Assembly (NCBI GenBank): GCA_963576475.1
Contig: OY754970.1
Coordinates: 29,402,591 to 29,466,590, forward strand
DNA length: 64,000 nt
Direction of reading: 5' to 3'
DNA from: Molanna angustata
Taxonomy: Eukaryota; Arthropoda; Insecta; Trichoptera; Molannidae
In this document: positions 20,119 through 32,470 of the stretch, piece by piece
How the letters are laid out: every line of letters begins with the position of its first letter
Numbering within the stretch: the first letter of the stretch is position 1
The notes under the pieces: model-generated
The model's database searches: none
Told to the model about the DNA's origin: nothing
The model's input: only the letters and a program-made list of their open reading frames with translations
Translations under genes and position numbers: made by a program

Positions 20119-21690
20119 TCTTGATATATCTTATTTCATAATATTTATCACACGGTACAGAGGTACCAATGTTTTATTACTTTTCATCATCTATCAAATC
20201 TACAAAATATGTATTCGGCAAATATTTTTTTCGGTCTTTATTCTTTTTTTATAATATATAATTGTCTAACTATCATATCTGATAATGTTAAGAAGAATAC
20301 ATGATGGCAAAAATCTATTACTATTACGAACCCTAAAGATAAATTAATTGCAAAATAATTTTAGAATTAGTACATTTCTAATACTGAAATATAAAATAGT
20401 TTGGTGTATTTTTAAAATTGATTTTGTTCTTTCTCTCTTAGTATTGATATCCCGACCAACAATGGATCACTTTCGAAGCCAATAAAATAATTATTAATCA
20501 TCGGTGGAAAGGGAACTCCTTATTGTTACTGAATACCAAACCAAAAATTTCCTTAGTGAATATATTGATTAATGACGGTATGAATGGTGAATCGGAATAT
20601 TGTTTCAATTGGTCATTGACGTAATGAAATATTAACTTTTTTCAACATTTATTAAAAATATTCCGGGTACACTAAGAGAAAAATTAATAATTTTTATTTT
20701 CAATGTTTGAAACTGTCACACCATTATAGAACTCCATAATCACCTATCATTAATTTAGTAGATATATTTTTATTTTTTTTACATGATATAGTAAAAAAAT
20801 AAACACAACAAACATTGATGATAAATTCAACAGAAACATACAATTAAAGTGTATTTATTCGCAAATCCATATATATCCACATAAATTGAAAAAGTATTAT
20901 TCAATTTATTTTATTGGTTATGTGTGTCTAAACATAACAGCAAATATCATATTTAATCAATCAAATCAGAATTATTATTTCGGTTGAAGGTGTTAGTGAT
21001 AAGCAAATTTAGAATAAAGACCATCTGAGATCATAGTATTGGTCTTTCATAGATATTTTGCTAATATCATTCACCCAAATCATGAGTTATTTACAAACTT
21101 ATATAAAACAAAATCAGAGTAGGTGTTCACTATTTTCAACTTGACTATTATAATTCGTCCCTTAACCAGGTTCCACAATATTAAAAAACTTGAGTGAAGG
21201 TCGGATTATACCAGTGATGATATTCAAGTCGCAAATAGTTTTTAGCGTATTGGTTTACCAATTGCTGTGGTGTATCTCCAGAAGGGATGCAGCTTTGAAC
21301 TGTATTTAGAGTAGCTTCTCGACATGACGTGCTAAGAGAAATTATATTTGATTTATTATTACTAGGCTCACCAACAAATATTTATTCTTATGAGATCACG
21401 TAAAGAAGTCCAGTTATCACGGAAGGTGATTAACAAGGTAGGTACTCTAGATAAAGAAACACAGAAACTCGGCCTAGCGATAAACAAATATACTTGATGT
21501 CACTAAGCGCGCGCGCGACAGAAGTGGTCTGCCACAAGTTAAAGATCAAAAGCCAGCGACAGTCAAATTGACGTCACAGTATAAAAGCTTTTTTTCTGTA
21601 AAAGGATTCCACAGCATGTAACATTGATTAGATAATTATGAACCCTGGGTAGTAGTGACTTTAGGAGAAAACAGCCTTCGAAATGATCAA
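20119..21690. other. No gene seen
   Basis: A/T-rich. A GCGCGCGCGC patch is at about 21507 and a TATAAAAG string at about 21580, which could be part of an unrecognised element; nothing coding was identified. Confidence 0.4.
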
Positions 21691-22780
21691 AATTATTGCT
21701 TTATTTACACGCCAATTATAGAGTTGATGATATTGTCCTATTTGCCAATACATAGCAAGAAATTAAATTAATGTTAACAGACCTCAAGAATCAATGCATT
21801 AAGTGGAACTAAAAATGAACATTAATAAGACAAAAATTGTGTCCTCTATAAGTTCAGAACCAATAAAAATTAATGGTCAAGATATTGGCAGAGTAGAATC
21901 ATATGACTACCTCGGCCACACCGTGATACTGTGAAGGGGTAATTAAGAAGATGAACTAGAAAGAAGAAGAGGTCTAGGATGGGCTGCGTTCAACAAATTG
22001 TCAAATGTTCTGAAATCTACAAATATACCAATCCACTTAAATAAAAAAGTTTTTGACGCTTGCGTACTCCCTGTGCTCACTGAAGAAGTCCATTCACGAT
22101 CGTGTCATTCGGTGTCACTCCATATTCCATCCTGATATTAAAACAAATTAACAATTATTGTCGGCCTTCGTGGCTCAGTTGGTTGGGTATCTGACTGCTG
22201 ATCCAATGGTCTCAGGTTTGATTCCCGGTGGAGAAACAGTTTTTAATCGTGTTTTCAGTCTGGATCTGTGAAATGATTAATATCGTAAGGCTCCAGAATG
22301 TGGCTACTTGTTACTTACGTGTTAAATTAATATTTGACATAGTACCTGTTATACTATTAAATAAATAAATATAAAGATATGAGAATTATAAAATTAAAAA
22401 TACAAAAGTATATGTTATTCCAATTAAGGTGACATAATTGTATGCTGTGTTATAATAAATAGACGAATGGGTTAAAGACCAGCACCCTATGTGTGAAAAG
22501 TGCCTATAAATTGAGTCACCCAGAGAGTCATAGAACGAGCGATGTTGGGTTAAATCTTAGAGACAGAGAAAGAAATTAAAATATTAGTGATAGAACCAGA
22601 GTGTTGGATACTGTTGAAAGATTAATAAATCAAGATTAATAAAGATGAGCTGACAATATCACAACTTGGACAGTAAATTGATAAAACGTCATCTGCGCTG
22701 GTATCCTAAGACTAATGTGAGAAACCTCAGACTACCCCACCTCCGCTGGATAGACGATTTTAAGTCAAGCGTGGGTTAAA
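21690..22780 (+). pseudogene. RTE-like LINE reverse transcriptase, broken by a SINE
   Basis: Plus strand, several frames. 21720-22085 has a degraded DDIVLFA box, then NINKTKI, EPIKINGQDI, ESYDYLGHTV, RRRGLGWAAFNKLSNVLK and KKVFDACVLPVLT. After the SINE at 22156-22380 the same protein resumes at about 22545: MLGLNLRDRE, TRVLDTVER, LIKRHLRWYPKTN and LRWIDDFKSS. This is the order of the palm, thumb and C-terminal motifs of insect endonuclease-reverse transcriptases. Stops and frameshifts are frequent; HINE1 copy 3 follows directly. Confidence 0.8.
22156..22380 (+). mobile_element. tRNA-derived SINE, family A, inside a LINE relic
   Basis: TCGGCCTTCGTGGCTCAGTT head, box B region TCAGGTTTGATTCCC, GGTGGAGAAACAG, TTTTCAGTCTGGATCTGTGA, GTTAAATTAATATTTGACAT and a TAAATAAATAAATA end. 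It separates two halves of one reverse-transcriptase relic, so it inserted after that LINE. Confidence 0.9.
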
Positions 22781-22785
22781 CATAA

Positions 22786-24726
22786 CTAGTTGCATGTAAC
22801 ACATGAGATGTCGATGGCGATAGTATGTATAATTTAAGAATACGTTCCAAACTATAAACCCTTAAACACAAATTAATAAATATTTTAGGATATTTTGTTA
22901 TCTTAATAAAATATGTAGGTATGTATGTCAAAATAGGATCGTATGGAGATATTGTATAGTGTATCAATCAATCAATCAATCGTCCACTTCCTCATGACTG
23001 AGGATAGCGGCTGTAGTCTGTCGCCACACGTATGGCCCGCCTCCATGCCAATCTGTTTTGGGCTGAACGCAGAGCACCAGTCACCGAAGACCCCATTGTG
23101 GACTTAACCAAATCGCTCCATCTGGTCGGTGAGCGACCACGAGATCTCCGTCCCTCCACGCTGCCCATCACAACAAGCTTCTCGAGGCAGTCTGGTTTTC
23201 TTCTGGCAATGTGTCCAAAGAATTGAAGGATACGTCTGTAACATATCGTCGATAGACGATCCTCAATCCTTAGCTCGTCTAAAATTGACACATTGGTTCT
23301 TCTGGCTGTCCATGGGATGCGCAGCATACGCCTCCAGCACCACATTTCGAAAGCATCGATCCTCTTTCGCTCTGACTCCCTAAGTGTCCATGTTTCCACG
23401 CCATAAAGGAACATCGGGAATATCAGAGCCCTGATGAGTCTAGCCTTCGTAGTTTTCGTAATGGTCCTGTCCTTCCATACTCTTGTGAGCTTTCCCAATG
23501 CTCCCTTTGCCATGGCGATGCGTCTTTTTACTTCCGCTTCACAACCACCGGTGTCACATATGTTGGAACCCAGATATGTGAAATCATGTACTATCTCAAG
23601 ATGGTTTAGAGAGTTTATTGGGGGAAGTTTACATGCTCTATCAATCACCATCAGTTTGGTTTTGCATTGGTTTATGCTCAGACCGAGTGATAAACTTTCC
23701 CTCACAACACGATCCAAAAGTTGTTTCATATCGGTCTCGTTTGTGGCTACTAGAGTTGTGTCGTCTGCAAAGCGTAAGTTGGAGATTTTCTTGCCACCAA
23801 TGCTGAATCCAGCCTCCCAACCATCCAGAGCTTTCCTCATTATATACTCTCCGTATATGTTAAAAAGAGCAGGAGACAGTATATATCCCTGGCGGACACC
23901 CTTCTGGACTGAGAAGGTAGCGGACAAGGCATTATTTAATCTTATTGAGGCAGAACTATTTGCATACAAGTTTTTTAGGATATGTATAAGATGCTTAGGG
24001 ACTCCCATCTCATCCAACACCATCCACAGCTTACTCCATCTGAAAAGCTTTGTTATAGTCGAGTATTTGCTATAGTGTATACTGCCTTACAAATTCTATT
24101 AAGCGATGTCATCACTAAATTTGAGATGTACAACTATAATGTTAAAATTTTTAATAGAAAATTAAATTATCTAGTTGGGGTGTTTCGGCTGTTTTCGATA
24201 TTTTTACAAACGTTGGAAATATATGCAGTTAAACACATTAATTTATTATACAAAAATGTTTTGCTTAATAACATTTTTATAAAAATTAATATGAGATGTT
24301 GTATTTCTCTATATTTATAACAATTTTCAGCGTTCTATTTTTTATGCTTTCTGAGATATATGGAAAAATAAATTAAATATTTAAAAGTTGATAACCCCTG
24401 ACTGAAACAAAAATTTAAAATTCTGAGTATAAAAGTTTTGTAGCCCTATAACTTTCTATATATTCTGAAATTTTAGGATCTGTGCATTGAGCGGATCAAA
24501 GGGGGGGACGGATACACACAGACACACTAAAGGTTCTACTTCGAATTGTGAATAAATCCATTTATAAATATATGCTGCAAAGTCTCTATGTTGGTGTTTT
24601 TTTAATTTCATAGTTGGAAAAACCGTGAATAATATAGACCCTGCATACAAACCTCGCGTATCTTGGCTTGATATTTTGTCCATATGTTAAGAGAAATAAA
24701 TTCTCTTGAATAAATCGACAGTTGGA
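22786..24726 (+). mobile_element. HINE1 copy 3, split by an RTE-like LINE
   Basis: The left part 22786-22964 opens CTAGTTGCATGTAACACATG (subterminal repeat shortened to GATGTCGATGG). The right part 24071-24726 ends ATCGACAGTTGGA followed by T. The base before the start is A. The body is like the other copies, with G run and short CA tract at about 24501-24525. The insertion 22965-24070 is a LINE. Confidence 0.85.
22965..24070 (-). mobile_element. 5'-truncated RTE-like LINE with 10-bp target-site duplication
   Basis: Flanked by TATAGTGTAT at 22955-22964 and 24071-24080. Its minus-strand 3' end is a (GATT)n tail next to 22965. The 343-codon frame (24023-22992) holds the polymerase box FADDTTL, upstream GVRQGYILSPALFN, then YLGSNICDTGG, ALIFPMFLYGVETW, FEMWCWRRMLRIPW, FFGHIAR and GRSPTRWSD, i.e. 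the palm, thumb and C-terminal region of a non-LTR reverse transcriptase. Upstream, DYNKAF is in another frame, so one frameshift precedes the long frame. The endonuclease domain is missing through 5' truncation. Confidence 0.92.
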
Positions 24727-25128
24727 TAAACATGGATGCAGATAGTTCAAGACCATTTGGTGTTGAAATATATGAAGAAAGTAAGGCCTTTGTTCAAGAG
24801 TGGACGGCAACAGTTTGAGGAAGAAGAATATTTATTTGAGCAAGGAAAAAAACATTTAAAAACTCACAAGCTTAATTTTCACTCGCATTTCTCAGTTTTG
24901 GTCACGTTTTAAAATATTAAAATACTTTGACCGTACCTAATGATATTTCTCATCACTAGTTACCAATATCATGCTGATCCCTGCTTCTATATCAAATTGC
25001 TTTGAAGTTACGAATACAGAAGCCAAGCATATCAAATAGAAAATTGATATACCTACTTTCAAAAGAAAATTAATTCGGGTAGATATTAAGAGTGGGGTAC
25101 ATGCCTTATCCTTTTTTTAATCAACGGC
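24727..25128. other. No gene seen
   Basis: A/T-rich spacer between HINE1 copy 3 and the RNase H-type LINE relic. Confidence 0.4.
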
Positions 25129-25615
25129 TTGAAATTTGGATTGAAAGAACCCCATAAAAATTATTTCCATACATACAAGTACAATTCACGGATTGCGAAT
25201 ATTAATATGAAAAATCAATTGATACTATGTGGAATAATGGGCAGCGAAAGAGTCAATTTACTAGCAAAAACAGCTTTTGAACACAAAAGTAATACGTATA
25301 AAATACGTATCCCATTCCAATCTCTGACATTTTGTCAGAACCTAAACCAAACTTGTGTGATAATTGGCAAGAATATTGGAATATCTCTTCCAAATTCAAG
25401 GGAGAATATTATGCGGCCATTCAAAGCATATCCGTGGTTCAAAGAAACCAAATCTAGCATGTTTGTTATATCATCAATCTCTCGTATGCGCATCGGGCAC
25501 TGCTGTATCAAAACACATCAACTGAAATTAAACGTAGTAGACTGCGGATTATAGGAGGAAACGTTGAACCACGTTTTCTTCAATTGTGAAAAATAACCCA
25601 CAAAGGAATCCTACT
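25129..25615 (+). pseudogene. LINE relic: RNase H and C-terminal Cys/His region
   Basis: Plus-strand frame with GIMGSERVNLLAKTA, the end of an RNase H domain (family pattern GI.GNE.VD.LAK), then AYPWFKET, ISSISRMRIGHCC, THQLKLNVVDCGL, an in-frame amber codon, and EETLNHVFFNCEK. The last part is the R.R.GH…C.CG..EET..H.F..C region that follows RNase H in I/R1/Jockey-type LINEs. The reverse transcriptase is absent. The minus-strand relic at 36.78-37.09 kb has the same C-terminal region. Confidence 0.75.
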
Positions 25616-25885
25616 TTAAAATAGCATCGATAAATCCCCTTCCAACAATAATAGAAACTTTAATTCATAACATTAATCAAAACACTTATTTTGCAATTTT
25701 TTAAATGAATATAAAATATACCTATGTACATATGTACGTGTGACTGTAAAGGGTTAGTTCACTAACCCAACATCGAGTATGAGCGGTAGTTTACAATAAT
25801 TTTAAGTATCGACGCGTACATGAAGGTTGTAAAAAAATAAAATAACACCAAAAATAATATTGTTTGTCGTATGTACCTACCTATA

Positions 25886-27142
25886 CTTGTTGCATGTAAC
25901 CCATGAGATCCAACTGTCGATGGTTATTTTATTTTATTTTATTTTATTTTATTTTATTTCATTTTATACATAACTACAATGTATAAACACAAATGAGTTA
26001 CCAGCATATGGACCAGTGAAGACTCTCAATATTACCAATTTTCAATTAAAGTCAAAATTAAATAATAAAAAAAACAATAATTCGATTTATAAACAAATAA
26101 TTAAATCAATAAATAAATCAATTAATTAAAAAAAAGAGAGAAAAAAAATTAATAAAATAAAAAATCAATAAACAAATTAATAAATATATAAATAAATATA
26201 CAAATAAATAATAACAAGCATAAACAATGGAATAATTACAGTTTTATAGTATGTAAGGGTGAATACGTACCAAACTTAAGCTAAATTATTGAATGTTTTA
26301 ATTTATTTTGTTTTCCATACAAAACATGAAGGTCAAGATAGGATAGTGTGGAGATCAGTTCTTTTTTCTATCCCGATTATGTAGCTTGATACTATGTATG
26401 AAGATTACATATCTCACTATTGAGAATCCCCACGGATATTCTGCCATACAAATTGTATGAAACGATGTCGTCACTAAATTCAATTTTTATGAAAATTGTT
26501 AAAAAGGTTCGGGATGTATACTGCTATAACGTAAGTGTTTTGTATAGAAAATTAAATATTCTAGTTGGGGTGTTTCAGCGTTTTAAATATTTAAAAAAAA
26601 AGTAGGTATATAGGCAGTTTTAAACATTCCAAAATGTAATAAATTTTTTTTTAATCATTATTTTTTTAAAAACCCTGATATTTTTTCATAAAAACGAGTT
26701 TGAAATATTATATTTTGTTTTTATTTATACAAATTTTTCGCGTTCTAGATTTTGTGATTTTTGAGATATACGTAAACATGAAATAAAAATTAAAGTTTTG
26801 ATAACCCCTGACTGGAACAAAAAATCTAAATTCTGAGTATAAAAGTTTTGTAGGCCTATAACTTACTATATTTTCTGTAATGTTGGGCTTTATACATGAA
26901 GCGGATCAAAAGATATAGGGAAACACTCACACATAGGTACTAAATATTTAACTCCGAATTTGGAGTTAATCCATTTATTTTATAAATACATGCTGTGAAG
27001 CCTCTAATTTGGAGTTTTTTGACTTCAAAGTGTTTTACCATGAAAAATGTAGACCTGGCCATACAAAATTCCGCGGATCTTTTCTTGGTACTTAGTCGAT
27101 CTGTTAAGAGAAATAAATCTCTTGAACAAATCAACAGTTGGA
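25886..27142 (+). mobile_element. HINE1 copy 4, with an internal A/T-rich insertion
   Basis: Starts CTTGTTGCATGTAACCCATG, subterminal ATCCAACTGTCGAT, hairpin GAGAAATAAATCTC near 27115, ends AATCAACAGTTGGA followed by T; preceded by A. The older-looking of the five copies. Between 25925 and 26245 it is interrupted by a (TTTTA)n run and very A-rich sequence, probably a retroposon tail in minus orientation. Confidence 0.8.
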
Positions 27143-27149
27143 TAAGATA

Positions 27150-27720
27150 TAAGTAGTGTCCTCTTACAAATTGGAGCTCCTTGATGCTGTCCGTGGGCCT
27201 TTTCAAGGTCCCATTGATCACGCGGATTTTATGATCTCGAAGAACAATTAAATGTGCTTAGCACGATACCGGTTGTAGGTTGTGGTCTCAATAAATATTG
27301 GGATTGATTTTAAACAAGTATTTTTATTTTTATTTTTAAAAAATATTAATTAATTTAAATTTCAATGCCTTTAAGAAGTTTTGTCATAGTTATGGTGCAT
27401 TAATATTATTAGATTACCAGTAGGTTAATTTTTCACAGGGATCTCGGTCATACTCCTGATGTTGAAAAGATCTGAAGTCATTGACAGTCCACGAGTTTGA
27501 ATCTTCCATTCACATTCGTCGATTGTTCTTTTTGCACCATGATGCCGAGATTGCTAATCAAGAGGGCTCTATGAGCTACTTTTCGTGCTTTTTTTTCTCG
27601 TCGCTCACTTCGCGTTTTTTGAGGTGGGCGTATACAGTCCCCATATTCATAGTGGTGGTGGCAGTAGCGATAAAACATATTAGTTGCGAAGCCTCTATAT
27701 TGGTATATTTTGACTTTAGG
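27150..27720. repeat. Repeat family D copy with a PLE end
   Basis: 27150-27240 contains GCTGTCCGTGGGCCTTTTCAAGG, seen inverted at 38.54 and 39.06 kb. 27248-27310 is a PLE terminal block, plus strand (ATGTGCTTAGCACGATACCG, GTTGTAGGTTGTGGTC, AATAAATATTGGG). 27480-27690 matches, inverted, the blocks at 38.33 and 38.70 kb (CACCATGATGCCGAGATTGC and AGAGGGCTCTATGAGCTAC). 27660-27720 also carries a scrap of the HINE1 3' region. Unknown element type. Confidence 0.55.
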
Positions 27721-27924
27721 GGATTATGTCACTATAAATAGAATAAAAAAAGTTTAGGTGGTCTCTAAACGACTACCGTAGTACAAATTCATAGAGTTTC
27801 ATACACAGCTACGCGTCCGTCGCGTCACCGACATTTATTCATTCGTCGCCGACATCAGTTGCGCGATGTTGCGCGCTACCTGCTAGGTGAGATCATCGCT
27901 ACGAATGTTGCGGAGATTTTCAAG

Positions 27925-28069
27925 ATGGCGGAGCAATTATTTAACATTAAATTCGTTTCGGAGGTGGAGAATTTTTTATGTTTGTATAATCATAAGCTGA
28001 AGGAATATTCCAAAAAGGATATTACAGAACAAGCTTGGACAGCAGTAGGAAAGGACGTTAATTTAATAG
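27925..28069 (+). CDS. First coding exon of a MADF-domain protein
   Basis: ATG GCG GAG opens a 48-codon frame ending in phase 1 at a donor GTTAGT. The residues FVSEVENFLCLYNHKLKEYS, then KKDITEQAWTAVGKDVN, match the first two thirds of a MADF (Adf-1-like, SANT-related DNA-binding) domain: an acidic helix, a CLYN/LWD-like turn, a K.Y.. stretch, and the EAW..V hydrophobic core. A G/C-rich leader (27780-27924) with GCGCGATGTTGCGCGC precedes it and looks like a 5' untranslated exon. The rest of the domain should be in a later exon, which I could not find to the right. Such proteins are host transcription factors or the second protein of PIF/Harbinger transposons; both remain possible. Confidence 0.55.
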
Positions 28070-29285
28070 GTTAGTATTTTTTTAAATGTGATATAATGTA
28101 ACTTATGTCCATAGTAACGAAGTAACAGTAATTAATGTATTTGTAGTAGTACTTTTTGGCACATAGATGCTATTTTTTGTTATAATAGTGAATTGTATAA
28201 TTTTGTAAAACAATGTTTTGCACTCAAAGAATCTCTTAATTAGTAAACCGATACTACTACCTAACAATATTGAAACAATATAATTATTTTGCCATATAAG
28301 TGCTGCGTGAGATTTTAGAAAGTAGTTAGCTAAATAGTGTCTAAATGTATTTGGTGTAGAATGCACATTCATTTGAGTTTGCTGAGGATGTATGATGACG
28401 TGACATATACTATTGGATTTTTCCATATGCACGATATGGAATACCTTCTCTTTTCCTTACATATTTGTGTAAAATGGATAAGGATTTTTAAGTATTATTT
28501 ATCTTTTCATAGTCATGGCGTCTTATTGCAGTATTTAGAATTTATCCGTCATCATCAAACGACTAGACGACTCTCGTCTTGCGATTTAATGCCGTGTGTA
28601 CGGACCGTGCGCAAAGCAGTATTCGCGACGTAAGTATACAACATTAGTATCGAAGATTTGCGTAGCCTTGTGTGCAAAGGGCCTAATTTAGTTCATAAAC
28701 GTGACTTCCATTCACCGGTATCGCTCAGTAGTGTAATTTTTTATATATTTTTTTATGTGTATATATTTTTCCATCTTGAAGTGACATTTTCAAACATTGA
28801 AAAAATTTATATTAATAATTTTTCTCTCAATGTGTGTATTCATGATACTGATCATTACATTTTTTCATCACTATAGGAAACTTGTGTGTTCATTTATCTT
28901 TTAAAGAATTATGTACCTACTAAATGAAATATTTCATAAAGAGTAGGCATATTGTACCATGGCAATGTCATACAATTCATGTAGATAAGAAATGAGTAAA
29001 TTTCCCAGAGGATAAATTAATACCTACACATTTTTGTTCCACTCCTCCGGCCATTTTTTAATGTTATCATTCTATTATTATAAACGTATGCCCTCATTTC
29101 CCTATATATGTATATTTTTCCTACGAAAAAAACCCTCATAAAATGTCTTACATTGAAATTATTCCTTTGCTTATAGCGAAAGGCAGCATAACTTTTTTAT
29201 AGATTTATTTACCAAATGAAAATACCAGTATTTTTGGAACAATATTGCTTCAGTCATTTTATTGGCGGTATCGAACTCATACAAA
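28070..29285. other. No second MADF exon found
   Basis: Mostly A/T-rich, with a G/C-richer patch at 28550-28640. Plus-strand frames at 28337-28633 and 28658-28876 have no MADF-like continuation (no KW..LR pattern). Confidence 0.4.
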
Positions 29286-29344
29286 ACGAGTGGGTTGTGG
29301 CCAACACTAAACTCTCCACACCACAAATATTGACAATGAAATAT

Positions 29345-32300
29345 TTTATTCATTCTAAATTTTACTACCAGGAATATAAATTTTCTAACGATAGTATATT
29401 TTCATGTTAAGATAGACAAACTATTAATGCCGTATAGTGAAGAATGCTTATGTTGTATGAAATATTTTAAAAAAACCAGATAAATTTTGATTTAAAGAAC
29501 GCGAGAGCATTTTCAAAATTTTGACACGTGATATCATATGAAGATTTTTTTGTTATTTATGGAAAGCTAATCAGTTCTATGTTCAAGCTCTTTACATTAT
29601 AACATGAAATCAAATTACTGAACGTTTCCATACATAGAAATTTATCTAATTTCATTTTTATTCATACTAAATGTTACTATCAGGAATATAAATTTTCTTC
29701 CGATAGTATATTTTTATGTTAAGATAGACAAACTATTAATGCAGTATAGTGAAGAATGCTTATGTTGTATGAAATATTTTTAAAAAAGCACATAAATTTT
29801 GTTTTAAAGAACGCAAGAGTATTTTCCAAATTTTGACAGGTGATATCATATGAAGAATTTTTTTGTTATTTATGGAAAGCTAATCAGTTCTATGTTCAAG
29901 CTCTTTACATTATAACATGAAATCAAATTACTGAACGTTTCCATACATAGAAATTTATCTAATTACATTTTTATTCATACTAAATGTTACTATCAGGAAT
30001 ATAAATTTTCTTCCGATAGTATATTTTTATGTTAAGATAGACAAACTATTAATGCAGTATAGGGAAGAATGCTTATGTTGTATGAAATATTTTAAAAAAA
30101 GCAGATAAATTTTGTTTTAAAGAACGCGAAGGCATTTTCAAAATTTTGACACGTGATATTATATGAAGAATTTTTTTGTTATTTATGGAAAGCTAATCAG
30201 TTCTATGTTCAAGCTCTTTACATTATAACATGAAATCAAATTACTGAACTTTTCCATACATAGAAATTTATCTAATTACATTTTTATTCATACTAAATGT
30301 TACTACCAGGAATATAAATTTTCTTCCGATAGTATATTTTTATGTTAAGATAGACAAACTATTAATGCAGTATAGTGAAGAATGCTTATGTTGTATGAAA
30401 TATTTTTAAAAAAGCAGATAAATTTTGTTTTAAAGAACGCAAGAGTATTTTCCAAATTTTGACAGGTGATATCATATGAAGAATTTTTTTGTTATTTATG
30501 GAAAGCTAATCAGTTCTATGTTCAAGCTCTTTACATTATAACATGAAATCAAATTACTGAACGTTTCCATACATAGAAATTTATCTAATTACATTTTTAT
30601 TCATACTAAATGTTACTATCAGGAATATAAATTTTCTTCCGATAGTATATTTTTATGTTAAGATAGACAAACTATTAATGCAGTATAGGGAAGAATGCTT
30701 ATGTTGTATGAAATATTTTAAAAAAAGCAGATAAATTTTGTTTTAAAGAACGCGAAGGCATTTTCAAAATTTTGACACGTGATATTATATGAAGAATTTT
30801 TTTGTTATTTATGGAAAGCTAATCAGTTCTATGTTCAAGCTCTTTACATTATAACATGAAATCAAATTACTGAACTTTTCCATACATAGAAATTTATCTA
30901 ATTACATTTTTATTCATACTAAATGTTACTACCAGGAATATAAATTTTCTTCCGATAGTATATTTTTATGTTAAGATAAACAAACTATTAATGCAGTATA
31001 GTGAAGAATGCTTATGTTGTATGAAATATTTTAAAAAAAGCAGATAAATTTTGATTTAAAGAACGCGAGAGCATTTTCAAAATTTTGACACGTGATATCA
31101 TATGAAGATTTTTTTGTTATTTATGGAAAGCTTATCAGTTCTATGTTCAAGCTCTTTACATTATAACATGAAATCAAATTACTGAACGTTTCCATACATA
31201 GAAATTTATCTAATTACATTTTTATTCATACTAAATGTTACTATCAGGAATATAAATTTTCTTCCGATAGTATATTTTTATGTTAAGATAAACAAACTAT
31301 TAATGCAGTATAGTGAAGAATGCTTATGTTGTATGAAATATTTTAAAAAAAGCAGATAAATTTTGTTTTAAAGAACGCGAGAGCATTTTCAAAATTTTGA
31401 CACGTGATATTATATGAAGAATTTTTTTGTTATTTATGGAAAGCTAATCAGTTCTATGTTCAAGCTCTTTACATAATAACATGAAATCAAATTACTGAAC
31501 GTTTCCATACATAGAAATTTATCTAATTACATTTTTATTCATACTAAATGTTACTATCAGGAATATAAATTTTCTTCCGATAGTATATTTTTATGTTAAG
31601 ATAAACAAACTATTAATGCAGTATAGTGAAGAATGCTTATGTTGTATGAAATATTTTAAAAAAAGCAGATAAATTTTGTTCTAAAGTACGCGAGAGCATT
31701 TTCCAAATTTTGACAGGTGATATCATATGAAGATTTTTTTTGTTATTTATGGAAAGCTAATCAGTTCTATGTTCAAGCTCTTTACATTATAACATGAAAT
31801 CAAATTACTGAACTTTTCCATACATAGAAATTTATCTAATTACATTTTTATTCATACTAAATGTTACTATCAGGAATATAAATTTTCTTCCGATAGTATA
31901 TTTTTATGTTAAGATACACAAACTATTAATGGAGTATAGGGAAGAATGCTTATGTTGTATGAAATATTTTAAAAAAAGCAGATAAATTTTGTTCTAAAGA
32001 ACGCGAGAGCATTTTCCAAATTTTGACAGGTGATATCATATGAAGATTTTTTTTGTTATTTATGGAAAGCTAATCAGTTCTATGTTCAAGCTCTTTACAT
32101 TATAACATGAAATCAAATTACTGAACGTTTCCATAAATAGAAATTTATCTAATTACATTTTTATTCATACTAAATGTTACTAACAGGAATATAAATTTTC
32201 TTCCGATAGTATATTTTTATGTTAAGATAGACAAACTATTAATGCAGTATAGTGAAGACTGCTTATGTTGTATGAAATATTTTAAAAAAAGCAGATAAAT

Positions 32301-32470
32301 TTTGTTTCAAAGAGCGTTAGAGCATTTTGACAATGTTGACACGTGATATCATATGAAGAAATTTTATGATATCTATGAAAAGCTAATCAGTTCTAAGTTC
32401 AAGCTATTAATATTCTTATATCAATATGAAATCAATGAACTGAACATTGCCAAATATAAAAAAATTCTCT
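29345..32470. repeat. 313-bp tandem array, about ten units
   Basis: The mark GTTAAGATA falls at 29406, 29718, 30031, 30344, 30657, 30970, 31282, 31595, 31908 and 32221, i.e. steps of 312 or 313 bp. Each unit contains GAATATAAATTTTCTTCCGA, GAAGAATGCTTATGTTGTAT and GAAAGCTAATCAGTTCTATG. After 32470 the units decay (to about 32760). The unit is a diverged form of a segment still present once or twice in HINE2 copy B. Confidence 0.95.

Noticed and set aside
23434..24075. 213-codon plus-strand frame
   Set aside because: Antisense shadow of the RTE-like reverse transcriptase on the minus strand, which has the recognisable FADD box.
27478..27741. Opposed frames of 66 and 86 codons
   Set aside because: The region is a dispersed repeat (family D) whose other copies at 38.33 and 38.70 kb do not keep the frame.
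28337..28876. Frames that might continue the MADF protein
   Set aside because: Neither has an acceptor in the needed phase nor the second half of the MADF pattern.
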